A DNA stretch of 64,000 nucleotides from Pelagibacteraceae bacterium AG-422-I02. Its GTDB lineage: Bacteria > Pseudomonadota > Alphaproteobacteria > Pelagibacterales > Pelagibacteraceae. Where the stretch lies: assembly GCA_003213555.1 (NCBI GenBank), contig QCMS01000002.1:1-64000 (forward strand), given 5' to 3'. This document shows, in pieces, positions 1-7,634 of this stretch; within the stretch, counting starts at the first letter, position 1; each line of letters opens with the position of its first letter. Position numbers and translations under genes: made by a program. Under the pieces are notes generated by a model. It was not told the DNA's origin. It made no database searches and saw nothing but the letters and a program-made list of their open reading frames with translations.

Positions 1-447
1 AAAAATTTAAGAAAAGAAGAAGAAGAGCTGAAGTTGAGTGATTTAAAAACATACCATGATTTTGATAAAATTATTAATGATATAAAAAATAAAACAGTTA
101 AATTTGTTGATAGCATTTTAAAAGACGGTAAAACTGTGCTAGGCTTAGGTGCTAGCACTAAAGGAAATATAATTTTGCAACATTTTGGTCTCACAAAAGA
201 AAAGATACCATTTATCAGTGAAAGAAACTCGATCAAAGTAGGTTTAAAATGTTTAGGTTCAGATATAGAATTAATCTCAGAGAAGAAAGCTAGAAAAATA
301 AATCCTGAGGCTTTTGTAGTCTTACCGTGGAACTTTAAAAAAGAAATCGTAAAGAGAGAAACGGATTATTTAAATAACGGTGGTAAACTTATGTTTGTAA
401 TGCCATACCCTCACGTTGTAACTAAGCAAGGTGAGGAAAAACTCTAA
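1..447 (+). CDS. C-methyltransferase C-terminal domain (5' end outside window)
   Basis: The frame is open back to base 1, so this is the 3' part of a longer gene; the TTG at 34 is only an internal codon. The visible piece matches the C-terminal domain of SAM-dependent C-methyltransferases acting on nucleotide-sugars or similar substrates, with the typical GLGASTKGN segment (Gly-rich, Rossmann-like) followed by alternating strands and helices and the ending LPWNFKKEI...MPYPHVV. The SAM-binding N-terminal domain must lie upstream. In this family the product often modifies a sugar for surface polysaccharide. The function call rests on the C-terminal half only. Confidence 0.75.
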   Translation, partial: KNLRKEEEELKLSDLKTYHDFDKIINDIKNKTVKFVDSILKDGKTVLGLGASTKGNIILQHFGLTKEKIPFISERNSIKVGLKCLGSDIELISEKKARKINPEAFVVLPWNFKKEIVKRETDYLNNGGKLMFVMPYPHVVTKQGEEKL

Positions 448-490
448 TTATTTAATAATTGTTGAAGTTTGTGGTAGATTATTCTTTAAA

Positions 491-676
491 CTAGATAGTT
501 AATATAATACCGAATACTGTTACTGCTGAAACCGCTGCAACACCTAAAGCTAGATTTCTTTTTTTCTCAATCTTTTTCTCCTCGTTTAATCTTGTTATTA
601 AATCAGTAACTTTAACTCTGCCTTGAGGATTATGGTTTTGAGAATTATGGTTTTCAAAGTTGAATTGAGTACTCAT
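491..676 (-). CDS. Small single-pass membrane protein, unknown function
   Basis: 61 residues. The N-terminal half is polar (Asn/His-rich, then Lys/Glu-rich with the segment TDLITRLNEEKK), and residues about 42-60 form one hydrophobic helix running to the C-terminus, so it looks tail-anchored. No catalytic motif is visible. It sits alone between the partial methyltransferase gene and the flavoprotein gene. The call as a real gene rests on its clean N-terminal charged segment plus C-terminal anchor and the lack of any better frame. I do not recognise a named family. Confidence 0.6.
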   Translation of the reverse strand: MSTQFNFENHNSQNHNPQGRVKVTDLITRLNEEKKIEKKRNLALGVAAVSAVTVFGIILTI

Positions 677-764
677 ACTTCTAAGACCTATAAAAAAAAA
701 GATAAATTAGAAACTTTACAAAAGAGCAAAATGGGCTTCGATAAAACATTCAACCCAAAATGAA

Positions 765-3197
765 TTAACCTTTAAGAAACTTAGACTTTGGGTCGTGAAT
801 AGCTCTTTTTTCGAGTTTTATTCTGTAGCTTGTGCCTTCAACCTCCAATGAGAGGTTATGGTGATTTTTGATATTTCCATTAATATAAGCTAAAAAAATA
901 TTCTTTCTATAACAAAAAGAATAATTAGAACTTGTAGTATGCCCTACAATTTTTTTTTTATTAAAGATAGGTTCGTCATGTAATATCAATGGTTTTCCAG
1001 GTTCAAAATTATTTTTTAGAGAAAACAATTCCAATCTTTTACTTAATGGTTTATTTTTGATTTTTTCTAAATAATTTCTTCCAATAAAATTTTGATTTTT
1101 TTTAAAATTTACTGCAAATGATAAACCAGCCTCAAATGGATTGTGTTCAGAGGTGATATCATGACCCCAATGTAAAAATTTTTTTTCTAATCTAAGTATA
1201 TCTAATGTGTGCATTCCTGAATAAGTAAGATTATATTTTTTCCCCAACTTTTTTATTTTATTAAAAATGATATTAGTTTTTTTAATTGGAATATAAATTT
1301 CCCATCCCAGTTCACCTATGAATGATAATCTTTGAAACCAAATTTTAATATTTGAAGTTTTTATATACATGCCTCTTGAAAATGGAAAATTCTCGTTAGA
1401 AAAATAATCTCCAAATAATTCTGTTAAAAATTTTCTACTATTTGGCCCAAATAGACCCAAACATGAATATTTGTCAGTAACATCCTCAAACTTTACTTTT
1501 TTTTTTAAATTTTTTAAAATATGAGATTTGTTATGACTTCTAGCCAAAGCAGGGCAAACAATTCTGAAATAGTTTTTTTTTAAACAACTTATTGTTACGT
1601 CAGCCTCTATTCCTCCTGATGGATTTAACATTTGTGTATAAGTAGTTCTTCCTTTAATATTTTTAATATTGTTAGCGCAAAGGTATTGAAGTTGTTCATG
1701 TGCATGTTGACCACTAAAATCAAATTTTACAAAGGGTGTTAAATCAAAAAAACCTAAATTATTTCTTGTGTTATTACATTCTGTTTTTGCTGAATTATAC
1801 CAGTTTTGAACTCCGTAACTGTATTTATAAATTGGTTTTTTATTTTTTGAAAACCACATTGGCCTTTCGTAACCTGCTATTTGTCCAAAACAAGCACCTA
1901 ATTTTTTTAGTTCTTTATGATAAGGCAAAAGTTTTATGTTTCTTGAGGTTTCTAATTGTTTATATGGCCAATGCATTTTAAACAAGTTTCCAAGTGTTTC
2001 TGTGGTTCTCTCTTTAATAAACTTTAAGGACGAATTAAATTTTTCAAATCTTTTAACATCAAGGCTAAATAAATCTTGATCTGTATGTCCATTAATCATC
2101 CATTCTGCAACCGCTTTACCTGCACCACCGGATGAACCAATTCCAATACTATTAAATCCACAACAAACATATAAATTTTTAATTTCCTCCGTTTCGCCAA
2201 GAAGAAAATTGCTGTCTGGCGTAAATGACTCCGGACCTGAAAAATACTTCTCAATTTTAAGGTTTTTTACTGTTGGAATTCTTTTTGCAGCCAGTTGATG
2301 TAACATTTCAATATAATTTTTATCAACTTTAAACTCACCAAAAGAAAAGTTGTTTGGAACTTTACCAGTTTTCTTGAAAGCATTTTTGGCATTTGGCTCA
2401 AAAATACCAAGCATCATTTTTCCATGATATTCCCTTGCATATAAATAAGTATCTGGATCTCTAAAAGTTGGAAGATTTTTTGGTAGATCTTTATAATCCT
2501 CTGTAATCATATAAAAATGTTCATTCGGGTAAAGAGGTATGCTAACACCAGCGGCCTCTCCAATTTGCCTTGACCACATTCCAGCACATAAAACTACATA
2601 CTCACAATTAATAGTTCCAATGTTGGTCTTAACTCCTCTAATCTGATTTCCTCTCTTAAGAATTTTTTCTAATTTACACTTTTCAACAATCTGTACTCCT
2701 TTTTTTTTAGCTGCAATTGAAATGGTTTTTGTTAAAATTTCAGGGTCAGCTTGACCGTCATTAGGTATGTACAGTCCACTAATTACATCTGCATTTTTTG
2801 CTATCGGATAAAGAGTTTTAAATTTTTTTTTATCAATAATTTGAATTTCTAAATTAAATAATTTAGACATTGTTTTTTGTCTCATAAATTCTTGATGTCT
2901 TGATTTGGTTGAGGCAATGTTTACTGTGCCTGTTTGTTTAAAACTTGTATCAAGACCGGTAATATCTTTCAGGTCATTATAAAACTTAACAGAATTTTTT
3001 CTTATTTTAGTAATTTGTGGAGTTGTTCCTAATTGAGTAACCATGCCAGCTGCATGCCAGGTAGTGCCTGATGTTAATACATCTCGTTCAATTAATACAG
3101 TGTTCCATCCGTTATTTGCTAAATGATATGCAGTAGAACAACCTGCGATGCCGCCTCCAACCACAACCACTTTGGCTTCATGAGGAATTGATCTCAT
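765..3197 (-). CDS. Dimethylglycine/sarcosine dehydrogenase-like FAD oxidoreductase
   Basis: 810 residues, the usual length for DMGDH/SDH enzymes. The N-terminal DAO domain has a dinucleotide-binding GGGIAGCS at about residues 14-21. The GTTWHAAG segment carries the histidine (His48) that in this family binds FAD covalently. The C-terminal half is an FAO_M/GCV_T aminomethyltransferase-like folate domain. These enzymes oxidatively remove N-methyl groups and pass formaldehyde to tetrahydrofolate. The gene is last in the minus-strand run aminotransferase, alanine dehydrogenase, flavoprotein, with only a 1-base gap to ald. That context suggests an N-methylated amine feeding the same pathway, possibly N-methyltaurine, but dimethylglycine or sarcosine are equally allowed by sequence. 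Confidence 0.85.
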   Translation of the reverse strand: MRSIPHEAKVVVVGGGIAGCSTAYHLANNGWNTVLIERDVLTSGTTWHAAGMVTQLGTTPQITKIRKNSVKFYNDLKDITGLDTSFKQTGTVNIASTKSRHQEFMRQKTMSKLFNLEIQIIDKKKFKTLYPIAKNADVISGLYIPNDGQADPEILTKTISIAAKKKGVQIVEKCKLEKILKRGNQIRGVKTNIGTINCEYVVLCAGMWSRQIGEAAGVSIPLYPNEHFYMITEDYKDLPKNLPTFRDPDTYLYAREYHGKMMLGIFEPNAKNAFKKTGKVPNNFSFGEFKVDKNYIEMLHQLAAKRIPTVKNLKIEKYFSGPESFTPDSNFLLGETEEIKNLYVCCGFNSIGIGSSGGAGKAVAEWMINGHTDQDLFSLDVKRFEKFNSSLKFIKERTTETLGNLFKMHWPYKQLETSRNIKLLPYHKELKKLGACFGQIAGYERPMWFSKNKKPIYKYSYGVQNWYNSAKTECNNTRNNLGFFDLTPFVKFDFSGQHAHEQLQYLCANNIKNIKGRTTYTQMLNPSGGIEADVTISCLKKNYFRIVCPALARSHNKSHILKNLKKKVKFEDVTDKYSCLGLFGPNSRKFLTELFGDYFSNENFPFSRGMYIKTSNIKIWFQRLSFIGELGWEIYIPIKKTNIIFNKIKKLGKKYNLTYSGMHTLDILRLEKKFLHWGHDITSEHNPFEAGLSFAVNFKKNQNFIGRNYLEKIKNKPLSKRLELFSLKNNFEPGKPLILHDEPIFNKKKIVGHTTSSNYSFCYRKNIFLAYINGNIKNHHNLSLEVEGTSYRIKLEKRAIHDPKSKFLKG

Positions 3198-3198
3198 T

Positions 3199-4317
3199 TT
3201 AATGTTTTAATAAGTCAGATGCTGGGGTATATTTTAGGTTGAATGCATCTGATACACCTTTAAAAGTAATGTTTCCTCTATAAACATTTAAGCCAGCCAA
3301 ATAGTTTTTATTTTCAATAAGAGTTTTTTTATAACCTTGATCAGCTAGTTTTAATAATAATGGTAACGTAGCTTTATTGAGTGCCATAGTAGATGTTCTT
3401 GGAACGCCGCCAGGCATATTAGCAACGCAATAGTGAACTACATCGTCTACTAAATATGTTGGGTTTGCATGAGTAGTTGGTTTACTTGTTTCTACACATC
3501 CCCCTTGATCGATTGCTACATCAACGATTACTGATCCTCTCTTCATAGATTTAATCATTTCTTTTGTAACTAATTTTGGTGCTTCGGCACCAGGAATTAA
3601 TACTCCACCAACTAATAAGTCACATTCTGAAATTAATTTTTTTAAATCCGTTTTATCGCTTTCAGTTGGAATAATTTTATCTCCAAATTGTTTATGAAGT
3701 TCTTCTAATCTTTTTTTTGACTTTTCTACAACATAAACTTTTCCTCTTAAACCCGTTGCGATTATCGCAGCATTTTCTCCAACTACACCACCTCCGAGAA
3801 TTACTACAGTAGCTGGGTCTACACCTGGCGCTCCACCTATTAATAAACCTCTACCTTTTTGATTTTTTTCTAAAGCGTGAGCTCCTGCTTGTACAGACAT
3901 CCTGCCTGCTACTGCGCTCATAGGAGCTAATAATGGTAATCGACCACTGTCATCTGTCACCGTTTCGTAGGCTATACAAATTGATTTTGATTTCATTAAA
4001 CCTAAAGTTAATTCTTTGGCTGCCGCTAAATGAAGATAAGTATAGATAATTTGACCCTCTCTAATCATCTTAACTTCATTCATTTGGGGTTCTTTGACTT
4101 TTACTATTATTTCTGCTTTTTTATAAATTTCCTCTGGAGTTTTAATAATTTTTGCGCCTACTTTTAAATAATCATCGTTAGTAAAGCCAGCTTCAAATCC
4201 ACCATTATTTTCAATTAGTACTTCATGATTTTTATCTGTAAGGGCTTTGACACTATCAGGTGTTAAGCCAATTCTATGCTCTTGAAGCTTAATCTCCTTT
4301 GGAACTCCAATTATCAT
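3199..4317 (-). CDS. ald: Alanine dehydrogenase
   Basis: 372 residues, the full length for Ald. It catalyses the reversible NAD-dependent deamination of L-alanine to pyruvate and ammonium in the cytosol. The N-terminal AlaDh_PNT domain begins MIIGVPKEIK and contains KVKEPQ (pyruvate-binding Lys) and YLHLAAA (catalytic His). The NAD-binding GGGVVGENAA glycine loop lies near residue 175. It directly abuts the aminotransferase gene upstream and the flavoprotein downstream. Placed beside a pyruvate-dependent aminotransferase, its expected job is to regenerate pyruvate from the alanine formed and release ammonium, as in known taurine pathways. Confidence 0.95.
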   Translation of the reverse strand: MIIGVPKEIKLQEHRIGLTPDSVKALTDKNHEVLIENNGGFEAGFTNDDYLKVGAKIIKTPEEIYKKAEIIVKVKEPQMNEVKMIREGQIIYTYLHLAAAKELTLGLMKSKSICIAYETVTDDSGRLPLLAPMSAVAGRMSVQAGAHALEKNQKGRGLLIGGAPGVDPATVVILGGGVVGENAAIIATGLRGKVYVVEKSKKRLEELHKQFGDKIIPTESDKTDLKKLISECDLLVGGVLIPGAEAPKLVTKEMIKSMKRGSVIVDVAIDQGGCVETSKPTTHANPTYLVDDVVHYCVANMPGGVPRTSTMALNKATLPLLLKLADQGYKKTLIENKNYLAGLNVYRGNITFKGVSDAFNLKYTPASDLLKH

Positions 4318-5661
4318 TTATGACTTTGAGTAGCTAGAAATACCTGTTCTTAATTTTTCGATGATTTCATCGATATGTTTTTTTTCACAAATAAATTGTG
4401 GAGCGATGATTAAACTATCTCCAGTATTTTTGAAATTAACTCCTGCGTCATAACAATGCTTAAAAGTTTGGAAACCAGATTTTCCTGGCTTATCTCTCAT
4501 CCTCATTTCAATTCCACCCATCATTCCGTAACCTCTAATACTTACGACTTCCTTTAAATCCTTTAATGAATGTAATCCTTCTTGAAAATATGGTGACATT
4601 TCTTTTACTCTATTAAAAATATCTTCCTTATCAAAAATATCTTGGACTGCTAATCCTGCTGCAACAGCTGCTGGAATTCCAGAGTAAGTATATCCATGAA
4701 ATAATTCGGGAGTACCTTCTGGATTTTTAGATGAGTCTAAGACAGCATCATACATTTCTTCTTTAACAGCAACTACTCCCATCGGAATAACACCATTTGT
4801 TGTAGCTTTTGCCATCGTAATCATATCAGGAGTAACACCAAACTCTTGTGATGCAAACGCGGAACCGGTTCTGCCCCAACCAGTTATAACTTCATCAAAA
4901 ATTAAAAGAATGCCGTGCTTATCACAAATTTCTCTTATTCTTTTTAAGTAACCTTTTGGAGGTACTAGTGTACCAGTTGATCCCGCAATCGGTTCAACTA
5001 TACAAGCAGCAATATTTTCTCCACCAAAGTTCATTGCTATTCGCTCTAAATCTTCAGCCATTTCTACACCTGTGTCTGGTTGACCTTTTACAAATTTATG
5101 TTCCGGTAAATGAGTGTGTCTCATATGTTGAACTCCAGGCATTAAAACACTAGCAAAAGTTTTCACATTATTTATCATTCCTCCTACAGTCGTCGCTCCA
5201 ATATTCATACCGTGATAACCTCTCTCACGACCAACAAATCTAAATCTTTTTGAGTCACCTTTTGCCCTATGATATGCAATAGCAATTTTAATTGCTGTCT
5301 CTACTGCAGTAGATCCACAAATTGTATAAAATATTCTATTAATTCCTTCAGGTGTTTTCTTTGCTATCCTAGTTGCAAGTTCGAATGAACCTCCATAACC
5401 TTGATTGAACGGTTGGCAATAATCTAATTTTTCTAATTGTTTTGAAACAGCCTCAGTAATTTCTTTTCTTCCATGACCAAGCGGATTACAAAATAATCCA
5501 GAACTTGCATCTATCATTTTTTTACCTTGGTGATTGGTTAAATAAACTCCTTTTGCATCTGTAATTAATCTTGGATTTTTTTTAAAAGTTTTATTATCCG
5601 TGAACGGCATCCAATGCTCATTTAGGGAATTTGGTATGTTTGTTCTATTTGATGAACTCAT
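4318..5661 (-). CDS. Class III omega-amino acid (taurine-type):pyruvate aminotransferase
   Basis: 447 residues, PLP fold-type I. The EHWMPFT start, GRERGYHG, LLIFDEVITGWGR (cofactor Asp) and MAKATTNG (PLP-binding Lys) are classical for omega-amino acid:pyruvate transaminases. It resembles beta-alanine:pyruvate aminotransferases as much as taurine:pyruvate aminotransferase (Tpa). It is the first gene of the minus-strand operon with ald and divergent from a TauA-like binding protein gene, and an Xsc gene lies in the same window. Taurine to sulfoacetaldehyde is therefore the likeliest reaction, with alanine recycled by Ald. Hypotaurine or beta-alanine are alternatives. Confidence 0.88.
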   Translation of the reverse strand: MSSSNRTNIPNSLNEHWMPFTDNKTFKKNPRLITDAKGVYLTNHQGKKMIDASSGLFCNPLGHGRKEITEAVSKQLEKLDYCQPFNQGYGGSFELATRIAKKTPEGINRIFYTICGSTAVETAIKIAIAYHRAKGDSKRFRFVGRERGYHGMNIGATTVGGMINNVKTFASVLMPGVQHMRHTHLPEHKFVKGQPDTGVEMAEDLERIAMNFGGENIAACIVEPIAGSTGTLVPPKGYLKRIREICDKHGILLIFDEVITGWGRTGSAFASQEFGVTPDMITMAKATTNGVIPMGVVAVKEEMYDAVLDSSKNPEGTPELFHGYTYSGIPAAVAAGLAVQDIFDKEDIFNRVKEMSPYFQEGLHSLKDLKEVVSIRGYGMMGGIEMRMRDKPGKSGFQTFKHCYDAGVNFKNTGDSLIIAPQFICEKKHIDEIIEKLRTGISSYSKS

Positions 5662-5817
5662 ATTTTAATTTGTAGACTATTGTTTTAGTTTGACAAGAAA
5701 TATAACATACAATCTTTGGTTGTAAAATCAATATGGTCAAGCCTACTCAATCTTCTGTTTACTTCTTATTAAATTTAATCTTAAATCTTATTATTAAACA
5801 AACCATATGGGAGAACT
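5662..5817. promoter_or_regulatory. Divergent promoter region between aminotransferase and tauA-like genes
   Basis: 156 bases separate two divergent start codons, which is unusually long for this compact genome. A TTGACA hexamer lies at about 5691-5696 and AT-rich -10-like sequences surround it, but I cannot assign exact promoters. A GGGAG ribosome-binding sequence lies just upstream of the ATG at 5818. The arrangement implies co-regulation of uptake and first-step catabolism. No regulator gene is adjacent and no riboswitch was recognised. Confidence 0.5.
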
Positions 5818-6756
5818 ATGAAAAAAATAATAAGCACAGTTCTTGGGATTTTATTTACGTTTACTCTAACTGCTACAGTAGCTAACTCAGCTGCAAAAGA
5901 AGTAAGAGTTGCGTACTTCTTGGAGTGGCCATCTCCAAATCTTGAGGACATGAACAAAAAAGCATATGCAAAAGCTCTTGGTGTACCAGTTAAGTGGACA
6001 AATTTCACTAACGGTGTAGCAATGACTGATGCTATGTTAGCAGGAGATATCGATATCTCTTACTCACAAGGTTTAATGCCTTACATAAATGCTGTTAAGG
6101 CGAAAGCACCTATCAGTTTAGTAGACGTTGCAATGGAATACGGAATGGGAGGAACAACATGTGTTACTTCTAAAAAATCTGGTATTACAAAAGCAAATGC
6201 TTCTGAACTAGAAGGCAAAAAAGTTGCAGTTCCCTTAGGAACTATGGCTGAATACGTTTTCACAGAAAGTATGAAAATAGTTGGTGCTGACAGAAAAAAA
6301 ATGGAAATCATTGCAATGGACCCTGAAGAAGGTGCTGCTGCATTAGTTAGTGGCGATGTTGTAATGGCATGTTTATTTGGAGGTAACTCTATTAAATCTG
6401 CTACATCTGTAGGATCAAGACTTCTTACAGTTGATGAAGCTCGTGCTGGAGGTATCATGGGAATAGATATCGTTTCTGTAACGAATAAATTTATGAAAGA
6501 AAATCCTGGTATGTTAAAATCTTTCGTAGAATTAACTCATGAAGCTAATGAGAGATACAGAAAAGGTGGAAGTGATATGAAAGCTATGTCTAAAGAGTCA
6601 GAAATGAAAGTTGCTGACATGAAAGACACTTTAGGTGGCTTCAAATTCTTAACGCCAAAAGAAACAAAAAAATCTATGAAGAGTGGAAACCTTGCTAAAT
6701 TTTTAAAAGGTTTTGACACTCCAAGAGGTACAGTAACTACTAAGTTTTTACCGTAG
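5818..6756 (+). CDS. TauA-like ABC transporter substrate-binding protein
   Basis: 312 residues with a clear Sec signal peptide (MKKIIS, hydrophobic core, cleavage near ANSAAKE). The mature part is a type II periplasmic binding protein of the SsuA/TauA/NMT1 family, reading RVAYFLEWPSPN at its start and later GKKVAVPLGT, the ligand-pocket strand. It would capture the solute in the periplasm and deliver it to the TauB/TauC-like ATPase and permease encoded next. Taurine is inferred from the divergent aminotransferase and ald; hypotaurine or another sulfonate is possible. A strong terminator separates it from tauB, consistent with an excess of binding protein. Confidence 0.85.
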   Translation: MKKIISTVLGILFTFTLTATVANSAAKEVRVAYFLEWPSPNLEDMNKKAYAKALGVPVKWTNFTNGVAMTDAMLAGDIDISYSQGLMPYINAVKAKAPISLVDVAMEYGMGGTTCVTSKKSGITKANASELEGKKVAVPLGTMAEYVFTESMKIVGADRKKMEIIAMDPEEGAAALVSGDVVMACLFGGNSIKSATSVGSRLLTVDEARAGGIMGIDIVSVTNKFMKENPGMLKSFVELTHEANERYRKGGSDMKAMSKESEMKVADMKDTLGGFKFLTPKETKKSMKSGNLAKFLKGFDTPRGTVTTKFLP

Positions 6757-6773
6757 TTCTTGAAAGTAAAATT

Positions 6774-6810
6774 ATAGGCACCAATGAAGATTATTGGTGC
6801 CTATTTTTTT
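6774..6810 (+). terminator. Intrinsic terminator or attenuator between binding protein and ABC ATPase genes
   Basis: A 12-bp perfect stem (6774-6785 with 6793-6804) and a 7-base loop are followed by a run of T to 6810. It lies after the substrate-binding protein stop and 26 bases before tauB. Read-through would set a higher level of binding protein than of the membrane components. Confidence 0.9.
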
Positions 6811-6836
6811 ATCAAAATATCTAATATAGTTCTTTT

Positions 6837-7634
6837 ATGAGCAATCTGATTTCTCAAAATTTAAACATGATATTTAAAACTCCTAAAGGAGAAACTGTTC
6901 ATGCTCTAAAAGATTTAAATTTTACAATTAAAAAAGGAGAGTTACTTACTGTACTTGGGCCTTCAGGTTGCGGAAAAACAACTTTATTAAATATTACAGC
7001 TGGATTCATCAGACCAACTTCAGGAAAAATTACTCTCAATAATAAAGAAATTAATGGGCCAGGTGTTGATAGAGGAATGATTTTTCAGCAAGGTGCTTTG
7101 TTTGAATGGTTAACCGTTGCTGAAAATGTAAATTTCGGTTTGAGAATGAAAGAAGAAGATGCTGCTCAAACTCAAAAGAAAGTTGATGAATGGCTAGATA
7201 TAGTTGGGCTAAAAGGTTTTGGCAATACTCCTACCTATCAATTATCTGGAGGAATGCAGCAAAGAGTAGCTTTGGCTAGATGTTTGATTAATGATCCAGA
7301 GTTAATATTGATGGATGAACCCTTAGGGGCTTTAGATGCTTTAACGAGAGAAAAAATGCAATCTTTAGTTCTTAAAATTTGGAAAGAAACTGGCAAGACA
7401 ATTATTCTTATAACCCACTCTGTTGAAGAAGCGCTGTTACTTGGAGAAAAAGTTTATGTTATGGCGCCAAGACCAGGAAGAATTCACAAAGAATATAAGT
7501 TACCTTTTGCAACAATGGGTCTTAAAGAAGACTTAAGAGATATTAAAAATAATAAAGAGTTCGTGTCAAAAAGAGAGGAAATTCTCACAATGATCTGGGA
7601 CATGGAAGAAGAAATAATGGGAAAAGAAGTTTAA
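6837..7634 (+). CDS. TauB-like ABC transporter ATP-binding protein
   Basis: 265 residues, the usual size. Walker A GPSGCGKTT near residue 42, Q-loop FQQGALF, ABC signature LSGGMQQR, Walker B LILMDEPLGALD and the switch His in ITHSVEEA are all present. It belongs to the nitrate/sulfonate/taurine importer class of ATPases and would act on the cytoplasmic face of the inner membrane. It abuts the permease gene with no gap (stop followed by ATG) and follows the binding protein gene and its attenuator. Confidence 0.93.
   Translation: MSNLISQNLNMIFKTPKGETVHALKDLNFTIKKGELLTVLGPSGCGKTTLLNITAGFIRPTSGKITLNNKEINGPGVDRGMIFQQGALFEWLTVAENVNFGLRMKEEDAAQTQKKVDEWLDIVGLKGFGNTPTYQLSGGMQQRVALARCLINDPELILMDEPLGALDALTREKMQSLVLKIWKETGKTIILITHSVEEALLLGEKVYVMAPRPGRIHKEYKLPFATMGLKEDLRDIKNNKEFVSKREEILTMIWDMEEEIMGKEV

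Noticed and set aside
5781-6008. Minus-strand frame over the TauA-like start
   Set aside because: It is the reverse of the signal peptide and N-terminal domain and has no independent support; many similar shadow frames were dropped.
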